NCBI GenBank assembly: GCA_037131065.1
Contig: JBAXRT010000042.1
Location: 1 to 20,317 of the forward strand
Source of the DNA: JBAXRT01 sp037131065
GTDB lineage: Bacteria > Bacteroidota > Bacteroidia > Bacteroidales > FEN-979
Direction: 5' to 3'
Length of the DNA stretch: 20,317 bases
Below are positions 7,455 through 13,316 of the stretch, in pieces (position 1 is the first letter of the stretch; every line of letters starts with the position of its first letter). Position numbers and translations under genes: made by a program. A model generated the notes under the pieces. That model was not told the origin of the DNA and did not search any database. It worked only from the letters and a program-made list of their open reading frames with translations.

Positions 7455-7946
7455 ATGATACGCGTTGGTATACTTTCGGATACTCATGGAATACTTCACC
7501 CGAGGGTCCTCGATTTTTTTGTAAACGTAAAAGAGATATGGCACGCCGGCGACATTGGAGCTTATGAAATCTGTGAACAACTTTCGGCACTGAAGCCTTT
7601 CAGGGCTGTGTCCGGGAACATCGACGGATGGGATATCAGGGCAAAGTACCCCGAAACGCTTGTTTTTACTGTTGAAGAGGTGAAAGTGGTGATGCGTCAT
7701 ATTGCAGGCTACCCTGGGCGGTACGATCCATCGACCCTTGAGCTGATAAACAAAGAAAAACCCGGTCTTTTCGTCTCCGGTCACTCCCATATCCTGAAAG
7801 TGATGTACGATAAAAAGCACCATCATCTTCACATCAATCCGGGTGCAGCCGGCAAGTACGGGCTGCATAAATCAATGACCGCTGTCCGCTTTACCGTTGA
7901 CGGAAAAGAGATGAAAGACCTTGAAGTGCTCGATATCCCCCGATAA
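7455..7946 (+). CDS. YfcE/MJ0936-type metallophosphoesterase
   Basis: A small cytosolic calcineurin-like phosphodiesterase with a two-metal site. At 163 residues it is near the size of YfcE (184) and MJ0936 (about 166). Metal and catalytic motifs appear in order: D9-x-H11 in LSDTHG, GD at 32-33, GN at 54-55, His 82, and GHSH at 109-112. The C-terminal NPGAAGKYG is also typical. The true substrate is unknown; family members hydrolyse bis-p-nitrophenyl phosphate in vitro. The gene stands alone, divergent from rmuC and convergent with DUF4293. His 82 lies in VVMRHIAGY rather than the more usual HGH-like context, but the ligand is kept. Confidence 0.9.
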   Translation: MIRVGILSDTHGILHPRVLDFFVNVKEIWHAGDIGAYEICEQLSALKPFRAVSGNIDGWDIRAKYPETLVFTVEEVKVVMRHIAGYPGRYDPSTLELINKEKPGLFVSGHSHILKVMYDKKHHHLHINPGAAGKYGLHKSMTAVRFTVDGKEMKDLEVLDIPR

Positions 7947-7951
7947 TGCAC

Positions 7952-7995
7952 AAATCTGAAATCTGAAATCTGATTTCGGATTTCAGATTTCGGAT
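7952..7995. repeat. heptamer inverted repeat between convergent genes; possible bidirectional terminator
   Basis: Three copies of AAATCTG (7952-7972) are followed by ATTTCGG, ATTTCAG, ATTTCGG (7973-7993). The halves are complementary: 7954-7970 can pair with 7979-7995 (17 pairs with one G-U), leaving the 8-nt loop TGATTTCG. It fills the space between the stop codons of the YfcE-like and DUF4293 genes. There is no U-run on either side, so an intrinsic terminator is uncertain, but a stable hairpin in either transcript is expected. Confidence 0.7.
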
Positions 7996-7999
7996 ATGG

Positions 8000-8476
8000 T
8001 CATCTCAGTCTGTCCGCTGACTTGACAAGTGCTTCATCCTTCCGGATGGCATAATTGGCAAGGACCACGAAAACCAGGGAGGCAAGCGGCAACATCATCC
8101 CGAAAAGACTGTATTCCGGTTCGATCTTAGTGATTTCAGTGATCTTCGTGGCATAGAAAAAGAAAATGACCATTACAAGGACGATCATCAGCAATCCGCT
8201 GAAGGCGGCAAACCGCATCTGGAGCCATCTTTTTTTATAAAAGAAAATGGCGGAGAGATCAAGGATGATAGAAATGGCGGTTAGGATGAACAGGGGGATT
8301 GTATACCAGGTGCCGAAAATATGTTTTGGATCAGGATCCATAGATTTGACACTATTGATGAATAGCTTGTAGTTTCCGAGATCCGGGCTATAATAATATG
8401 CAAGTGGAACAAAAAACAATAACACACATGCGATGGCGGCCAGCAGCAGGTATACAGTTTGAATACGTTGTAACAT
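8000..8476 (-). CDS. DUF4293 family membrane protein
   Basis: This 158-residue inner-membrane protein belongs to a family found in Bacteroidota, with no known function. The N-terminus MLQRIQTVYLLLAAIACVLL is the usual opening: a short basic-polar tag and then the first membrane helix (8-26). Three more hydrophobic helices are at about 50-75, 86-112 and 122-145, giving a four-helix bundle. The loop between helices one and two (27-50) is polar with Tyr and Asp. The Lys/Arg-rich C-terminus (IRKDEALVKSADRLR) should be cytoplasmic. It is divergent from rho, a neighbour arrangement that may be functional or merely conserved. Confidence 0.85.
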   Translation of the reverse strand: MLQRIQTVYLLLAAIACVLLFFVPLAYYYSPDLGNYKLFINSVKSMDPDPKHIFGTWYTIPLFILTAISIILDLSAIFFYKKRWLQMRFAAFSGLLMIVLVMVIFFFYATKITEITKIEPEYSLFGMMLPLASLVFVVLANYAIRKDEALVKSADRLR

Positions 8477-8548
8477 AATGGATCTTTTTATTGAGGCGAA
8501 ATTAGGAAAGTTTTTCGTCGTGGCTTATTGGGTTGTGCAAATTTTTTG

Positions 8549-8578
8549 TTGACAATTAGGTTTATTTGCATATATTTG
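8549..8578 (+). promoter_or_regulatory. rho promoter, Bacteroides type
   Basis: TTG (8549-8551) and TATATTTG (8571-8578) are separated by exactly 19 nt, matching the Bacteroidota sigma-ABfr consensus TTG-N19-TAnnTTTG. A start near 8585 would give an rho leader of about 110 nt. Confidence 0.75.
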
Positions 8579-8585
8579 CACCGAT

Positions 8586-8696
8586 ATTAATCCTCCTTGG
8601 TTTTTCTTTGCAGTTTTCAAAAGCATTTATTGAATTAACAATCTACACATTCACATTTTTTTTCTTTCCAATAATTGAATCTAAATATTTATATTT
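8586..8696 (+). promoter_or_regulatory. rho 5' leader, C-over-G biased
   Basis: The segment 8631-8690 has 10 C but only 2 G in 60 nt, with spaced pyrimidine-C steps and no evident hairpin. This is the base bias of Rho-utilisation sites. E. coli rho is controlled by termination in its own leader, so a similar loop is plausible here. No direct proof is in the sequence. Confidence 0.35.
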
Positions 8697-10352
8697 ATGT
8701 ACGATATCATTTCACTCGATGGCATGGAGCTATCAGAGATCAGAGACATTGCACGGCGTCTGAACATTCCTAAAGTTGATCGCCTCGAGAAACAGGAACT
8801 CATATACAAGATACTCGATCACCAGGCACTTAACCCAACCCCGGAAATCCTTTCCAAAGAAAAGACCGTAGAACGCAAACCCTTCCGCGGCAGACCACGA
8901 AAAAACGAGGATAACAAGAAGAAGGAGCCAAGACCTTTTAACAAGCAACATGAGAAACCGGCAGTCTCATCCGAACCAATGGTCAGGATGCAGATTCAGG
9001 ATATTCCTGAAACAAATGATGAACCTTTTGGATTTGATGATCCTCGGGAGAAATCATTTTCAGAACCTGTTACTGAAACCGTAAAGGCCGAGGCGCCCGT
9101 TGTTGAGAACAACGATCAGCCCCAGGTGAATGGTGTTGAGGAGAAGGTTTCTCAGCCGGCCCAGGAAGAGAAAAAAGGCAGGGAATATCCAAGGAAATTC
9201 CAGGAACGTCACCGTGAGGAATACACGTTTGAGTTCGAAGGCATCATCACAACAGAAGGTGTCCTGGAGATCATGACAGACGGTTACGGGTTCCTCAGGT
9301 CATCAGACTACAACTACCTGAATTCGCCTGATGATGTATATGTTTCACAATCTCAGATCAAACTTTTTGGCTTGAAGACAGGGGATTCTGTCCGCGGTAC
9401 CATCAGGCCGCCCAAAGAGGGAGAAAAATATTTTCCCCTCATCAAGGTTGAACTGATCAACGGGCGCAAGCCGGAAGAGGTCAGGGACCGTATCCCGTTC
9501 GATTACCTCACACCGCTCTTTCCGATGAAAAAATTCAAATTGACCGGTCATCCGGACGAATCGATGTCGACCCGTATCATTGACATGTTCGCGCCCATAG
9601 GATTCGGACAGCGCGGACTGATCGTTGCGCAACCTAAAACGGGGAAGACCGTCCTCCTGAAAGAGATCGCAAACGCGATTGCTGCTAACCATCCCGACGT
9701 TTATATGATCGTTCTTCTTATCGATGAACGTCCTGAGGAGGTTACCGATATGCAGAGGAGCGTCAAGGCCGAAGTAATCTCCTCTACTTTTGATGAACCG
9801 GCAGAGCGTCACGCCCGGATTTCCAATATTATTCTTGAAAAAGCAAAAAGACTGGTTGAATGCGGTCACGATGTTGTGATCCTGCTCGATTCCATCACAC
9901 GTCTGGCACGCGCTTATAATACGGTAGCTCCCGCTTCCGGGAAAGTACTCTCGGGAGGAGTTGAGGCCAATGCCCTTCAGAAACCCAAACGGTTCTTCGG
10001 CGCTGCCCGCCAGATCGAAAACGGCGGCTCGCTTACGATCATCGCAACCGCTCTCATTGAGACGGGTTCAAAGATGGATGAAGTGATCTTTGAAGAGTTC
10101 AAAGGCACCGGTAACATGGAGTTGCAGCTCGATAGGAAACTTTCGAACAAACGCATTTACCCGGCGATCGATATCGTCTCTTCAAGCACCCGTCGTGAAG
10201 ACCTGCTGCTGGAGAAGGATGTTCTTCAGCGGATCTGGATCCTCCGCAATCACCTTGCAGATATGAATCCACTAGAGGCGATGGAGTTCCTTAAAGAAAG
10301 AATGAAATTCACTAACTCAAACGAGGAATTCCTGATCTCAATGAATGGATAG
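8697..10352 (+). CDS. rho: transcription termination factor Rho with charged N-terminal insert
   Basis: An RNA-dependent hexameric helicase that ends transcription. Order in the 551 residues: a helical N-terminal domain (10-43), a low-complexity insert (about 45-175) with a basic half containing RGRPRK (64-69) and a Glu/Pro-rich half, the RNA-binding cold-shock-like domain (about 180-257, with GYGFLR at 196-201), then the ATPase. Walker A QPKTGKT is at 312-318, LIDERPEEV at 341-349, Walker B LLDSITRLARAYN at 396-408, the Q-loop region LSGGVEANALQKP at 418-430, and the R-loop GTGNMELQLDR at 470-480. All motifs are intact. Length exceeds E. coli Rho (419) because of the insert, as is known for Bacteroides, where a disordered Rho insert drives phase separation in B. 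thetaiotaomicron. It converges on mpl with a 1-nt gap. Confidence 0.98.
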   Translation: MYDIISLDGMELSEIRDIARRLNIPKVDRLEKQELIYKILDHQALNPTPEILSKEKTVERKPFRGRPRKNEDNKKKEPRPFNKQHEKPAVSSEPMVRMQIQDIPETNDEPFGFDDPREKSFSEPVTETVKAEAPVVENNDQPQVNGVEEKVSQPAQEEKKGREYPRKFQERHREEYTFEFEGIITTEGVLEIMTDGYGFLRSSDYNYLNSPDDVYVSQSQIKLFGLKTGDSVRGTIRPPKEGEKYFPLIKVELINGRKPEEVRDRIPFDYLTPLFPMKKFKLTGHPDESMSTRIIDMFAPIGFGQRGLIVAQPKTGKTVLLKEIANAIAANHPDVYMIVLLIDERPEEVTDMQRSVKAEVISSTFDEPAERHARISNIILEKAKRLVECGHDVVILLDSITRLARAYNTVAPASGKVLSGGVEANALQKPKRFFGAARQIENGGSLTIIATALIETGSKMDEVIFEEFKGTGNMELQLDRKLSNKRIYPAIDIVSSSTRREDLLLEKDVLQRIWILRNHLADMNPLEAMEFLKERMKFTNSNEEFLISMNG

Positions 10353-10353
10353 A

Positions 10354-11694
10354 TCATAAGGCGGGAAGATCTATCCCGTCGAAATTTCCAGAACTCATCA
10401 TAAGCAGGACCGAAGGCTCCTGCTTTTTTTGTGAAAGCCTTTCAAGAAGGGAGGCGGAATCAGTGAATACTTCCAGTTTTCTGTTTCCAAAGCCACTCCT
10501 GATTTCCTCGGCTGTTATTGGAGGAAGCCGTTTTAACCTGAGGGCATGCTCGCTAAAATAGACGATCGGATGGTCGGCATCATCCAGACTTCCAAGGTAA
10601 TGAACCAGGAATTCTTTACTCAGGCTGGAGTAGGTATGAAGCTCAAGACAGGCAGTGACCACTCGATCAGGGAACTGCTCCTTCACTGCATGAAGGGTGG
10701 CTTTTACTTTCGACGGGGCATGGGCAAAATCCTTGAAGATAATCCTGTTCCCATCGGTTTTTATTTTCTCAAGACGCTTCGAAGCCCCTTTGAACGATCC
10801 GATCGCTTCGTAAAACTTTATATCATCGATGCCCAGCTGGTTGCAAACAAGCCTTGCTCCGTTTAGGTTCATCATGTTGTGCTTTCCGAAGATCAGCAAA
10901 GGAAATTCCGAATTCTCATGGATAATTATTGTAATACCATCCTTGATCCGGTATGCAGGAGTTGTATAGGCATAAAGGTTGATATCAGCTTTTGATTCAG
11001 GACATATCTTTTGAAGAATTTCATCTTCGGCACAATAGATCAGTGTTCCCCCGGCCGGGATCTGTCCGATAAAGATCCTGAACTGCTCAATATAATTCTC
11101 AAAAGTGGGAAAGACATTGATATGGTCCCATGCGATCCCACTCAACAAGGCAATATCAGGTCTGTAAAGGTGAAATTTTGGCCTGGGGTCAAGGGGAGAG
11201 GTTAGGTACTCATCTCCTTCAAGGATCATGATTGGGGCCTCCCCGGTTATCCTTACCATCACATCAAACCCATCAAGCTGGGCACCCACTAGGTAATCGC
11301 AGTCGACTCTGTAATGCATGAGAACATGAAGGATCATGGCGGTAATTGTTGTTTTTCCGTGGCTGCCCCCGATCACCACCCTTTTCTTTGTCTTGGACTG
11401 TTCATAAAGGAACTCGGGGTAGGAAAATATTTTCAGGTTCAGTTCCCTTGCCCTGATCAGTTCCGGGTTATCGGCCTTTGCATGCATGCCTAATATGACG
11501 GCATCCAGCTCCCCCGTTATCCTTAACGGATCCCACCCTTCCGATGATGGCAATATCCCGTTTCCTGCAAGTCTCCCTCTGGCAGGTTCGAAGATCTCAT
11601 CATCAGAACCCGTAACAACATATCCTTTCCTGCAGAGGGCAATGGCAAGATTATGCATGGCACTGCCTCCGATGGCTATAAAATGAACCTTCAT
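10354..11694 (-). CDS. mpl: UDP-N-acetylmuramate:L-Ala-gamma-D-Glu-meso-DAP ligase, Mpl type
   Basis: A cytosolic Mur ligase that joins recycled murein tripeptide to UDP-MurNAc with ATP, feeding old wall peptides back into peptidoglycan synthesis. The 446 residues match Mpl (457 in E. coli). The N-terminal UDP-binding domain starts with HFIAIGGSAMHNLAIAL (4-20). The ATP loop is GSHGKTT at 110-116. The central domain has ILEGDEYLTSPLDPRPKF (157-174) and GIAWDHINVFPT (186-197), both typical of Mpl rather than MurC. The C-terminal domain starts near 310 (IIFKDFAHAPSKVKATL). Family annotation sometimes says MurC-like ligase. The stop is 1 nt from the rho stop, and the rho terminator lies inside its last codons. 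Confidence 0.92.
   Translation of the reverse strand: MKVHFIAIGGSAMHNLAIALCRKGYVVTGSDDEIFEPARGRLAGNGILPSSEGWDPLRITGELDAVILGMHAKADNPELIRARELNLKIFSYPEFLYEQSKTKKRVVIGGSHGKTTITAMILHVLMHYRVDCDYLVGAQLDGFDVMVRITGEAPIMILEGDEYLTSPLDPRPKFHLYRPDIALLSGIAWDHINVFPTFENYIEQFRIFIGQIPAGGTLIYCAEDEILQKICPESKADINLYAYTTPAYRIKDGITIIIHENSEFPLLIFGKHNMMNLNGARLVCNQLGIDDIKFYEAIGSFKGASKRLEKIKTDGNRIIFKDFAHAPSKVKATLHAVKEQFPDRVVTACLELHTYSSLSKEFLVHYLGSLDDADHPIVYFSEHALRLKRLPPITAEEIRSGFGNRKLEVFTDSASLLERLSQKKQEPSVLLMMSSGNFDGIDLPAL
10403..10430 (+). terminator. intrinsic terminator of rho inside mpl
   Basis: AGCAGGA (10403-10409) and TCCTGCT (10418-10424) form a 7-bp stem with an 8-nt loop, followed by a run of T to 10430. It lies 50 nt past the rho stop and within the 3' coding part of mpl on the other strand, where it encodes the KKQEPSVLL stretch of Mpl. 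Confidence 0.75.
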
Positions 11695-11707
11695 AAAAGC
11701 TTTTTAT

Positions 11708-11715
11708 CAAAAATA
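11708..11715 (-). promoter_or_regulatory. candidate -7 box for mpl
   Basis: On the minus strand this reads TATTTTTG, matching TAnnTTTG, 13 nt before the mpl ATG. No -33 TTG is evident, and the leader would be only a few bases. Confidence 0.25.
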
Positions 11716-11735
11716 CATTAAACCTTCTTATTGGT

Positions 11736-11743
11736 TACATTTG
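11736..11743 (+). promoter_or_regulatory. candidate -7 box for the cysH operon
   Basis: TACATTTG matches TAnnTTTG and lies 41 nt before the cysH start. The -33 element is poor. The same octamer occurs before the LolC/E-type gene (16671-16678, minus). Confidence 0.4.
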
Positions 11744-11784
11744 TATTACAGATTTATTAATTTCACGATCAGAATACCCCAGAA

Positions 11785-12501
11785 TTGACTGAACTGAAAA
11801 AGAAAATCACGGAGCTGAACGATCGGTTTGGAAAGGCAGACTCGAAGGAGATCCTCGCCTACCTCGCATCTTATTCCCCCGGAAAGGTTGTTTTTTCAAC
11901 CAGTTTCGGGGTTGAGGACCAGGTCATCACCGAGATGTTGCATGCAATAATTCCTCCGGTTTCAGTCTTTACACTGGATACAGGCAGGCTTTTTCCTGAA
12001 ACATATGACTTGCTCTCAGCCACAAGATCCAAATACGGGATGGATATAAGGGTTATCTTTCCTGATTTTAACCAGGTGGAGGAGATGGTCAATAAAAAAG
12101 GGATAAACCTTTTTTATGACAGTTTTGAAAATCGCAAATTGTGCTGCAGGGTCAGAAAGGTCATCCCTCTTACCAGGGCGCTCAGGGGAGTGGAGTTCTG
12201 GATTAGTGGGCTCAGGAAGGACCAGTCGTCCGGCAGGTCTGAAATTTCTTTGTTTGAATGGGATGAGGACCACCGGTTAATCAGGGTTCACCCGTTGGCT
12301 GATTGGTCAACAGAAAAAATTTGGGAATACGCCATGGAAAATAAAGTCCCCTATAATCCACTCCATGATAAGGGCTTCTCCAGCATCGGGTGTCAGCCTT
12401 GTACCCGGGCCGTGCTTCCGGGTGAAGATTTCCGGGCAGGAAGGTGGTGGTGGGAGCCTTCCGGTAAAAAAGAGTGTGGAATCCATCAACATAACAAATA
12501 A
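11785..12501 (+). CDS. cysH: adenylyl-sulfate reductase (assimilatory, [4Fe-4S] CysH type)
   Basis: Reduces adenylyl sulfate (or PAPS) to sulfite with thioredoxin as donor, in assimilatory sulfate reduction; cytosolic. The 238 residues carry the nucleotide-binding FSTSFGVEDQVI (37-48), the cluster cysteines CC at 120-121 and CQPC at 203-206, and the catalytic KKECGIH with Cys 231. The CC/CxxC pairs mark the iron-sulfur, APS-using branch; the E. coli PAPS enzyme lacks them. The start is TTG at 11785: the frame is closed by TAA at 11758-11760, and the first ATG would remove the active-site loop. No cysD, cysN, cysC or sulfite reductase is near, so it stands apart from its pathway. It is 8 nt upstream of the ODP-like gene and probably cotranscribed with it. 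Confidence 0.92.
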   Translation: MTELKKKITELNDRFGKADSKEILAYLASYSPGKVVFSTSFGVEDQVITEMLHAIIPPVSVFTLDTGRLFPETYDLLSATRSKYGMDIRVIFPDFNQVEEMVNKKGINLFYDSFENRKLCCRVRKVIPLTRALRGVEFWISGLRKDQSSGRSEISLFEWDEDHRLIRVHPLADWSTEKIWEYAMENKVPYNPLHDKGFSSIGCQPCTRAVLPGEDFRAGRWWWEPSGKKECGIHQHNK

Positions 12502-12509
12502 GTTGAAAA

Positions 12510-13304
12510 ATGAATACAATCGATCTTGTTGAGTTGGGGCATTCCTTCCAGGAACGCTTTGAACAACCGACCCTGCTTTTCTCCGATGATCAGCATTCCA
12601 TTTATTGGCTCGGGATACCCGAAGATTCGGCATTCCGTTGTAATTCTTACCTGGTCAGGGACGGGAAAGAGACAATCATTATCGATCCGGGCGGGAGACC
12701 CTCATTTGAATTCATAAAAAAAAGAGTTGAGCAAATTCTTCCTGGGCAGGAGGTCAATGCACTGGTCATCTGTCACCAGGATCCGGATGTAGGGGCATCC
12801 ATGACCGACTGGCTGGAGATCAACCCCTCACTGAAGATCATTACTTCTGTAAGGGCCAATGTCCTGCTTCCCCATTTCGGGAAAACAGATTATATTTTTG
12901 TCAATGTTAACGAGGATCCCGCATATTATTTCCGGTCCGGTCGTCACCTGCGCTTCATCCTGAGTCCTTTCCTTCATTTTCCGGGAGCTTTCACTACATA
13001 CGATGTCACTTCTGGATTTTTGTTTTCCGGCGATGTCTGGGCTGCCATGGATATGGATTGGAAGCTTGTGGTTGACGATTTTGGCTATCATGAACTCAAA
13101 CTGAACCTTTTTCATCTCGATTATATGGCGAGCAACATTGCCGCACGTGGATTCATCGACAGGATCAGGGGCGTTGAGATAAATGCCATCCTTCCCCAAC
13201 ATGGCTCTATAATTCCGAAAAAATTCGTTCCCAGGGCCCTTACCTATCTGTCAAACCTCAAATGTGGTCTTGATCTTATATATCCTGAACTTCGGCTGAA
13301 ATAA
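12510..13304 (+). CDS. ODP-like diiron metallo-beta-lactamase-fold protein
   Basis: A 264-residue metallo-beta-lactamase-fold protein matching the diiron domain of flavodiiron proteins but with no flavodoxin domain. The six metal ligands are at H89 and D91 and D93 (HQDPD), H156, D175 (FSGD) and H231 (PQHG). The spacings 67, 19 and 56 match H79-E81-D83, H146, D165, H226 of rubredoxin:oxygen oxidoreductase apart from Glu to Asp at D91. This HxDxD form recalls ODP of Treponema denticola, an oxygen/Fe(II) sensor coupled to CheA. There is no signal or membrane segment. It lies 8 nt after cysH and 12 nt before a hybrid kinase, so a sensor role feeding the kinase is likely. An oxygen- or NO-reducing enzyme is an alternative, but no redox partner is encoded. 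Confidence 0.82.
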   Translation: MNTIDLVELGHSFQERFEQPTLLFSDDQHSIYWLGIPEDSAFRCNSYLVRDGKETIIIDPGGRPSFEFIKKRVEQILPGQEVNALVICHQDPDVGASMTDWLEINPSLKIITSVRANVLLPHFGKTDYIFVNVNEDPAYYFRSGRHLRFILSPFLHFPGAFTTYDVTSGFLFSGDVWAAMDMDWKLVVDDFGYHELKLNLFHLDYMASNIAARGFIDRIRGVEINAILPQHGSIIPKKFVPRALTYLSNLKCGLDLIYPELRLK

Positions 13305-13316
13305 CACCCTTGTCAT

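Noticed and set aside
7338..7868. 176-residue minus-strand frame over the YfcE-like gene
   Set aside because: The plus-strand gene keeps all metal-binding motifs; this frame runs into rmuC and shows no domain.
8566..8763. 65-residue hydrophobic open frame in the rho leader
   Set aside because: It begins with a TTG inside the promoter, upstream of the likely transcription start, has no other start before the rho ATG, and its low-complexity Phe-rich sequence comes from the T-rich leader.
9345..9869. 174-residue open frame antisense to rho
   Set aside because: It lies entirely within the conserved Rho coding region and has no family features.
12307..12633. 108-residue minus-strand frame across the cysH / ODP junction
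   Set aside because: It overlaps conserved C-terminal cysH motifs and the ODP-like N-terminus and resembles no protein.
12510..13304. beta-lactamase or glyoxalase II
   Set aside because: HQDPD with Asp and the later H, D, H spacing match the diiron (flavodiiron/ODP) branch; the usual HxHxDH of zinc hydrolases is absent.
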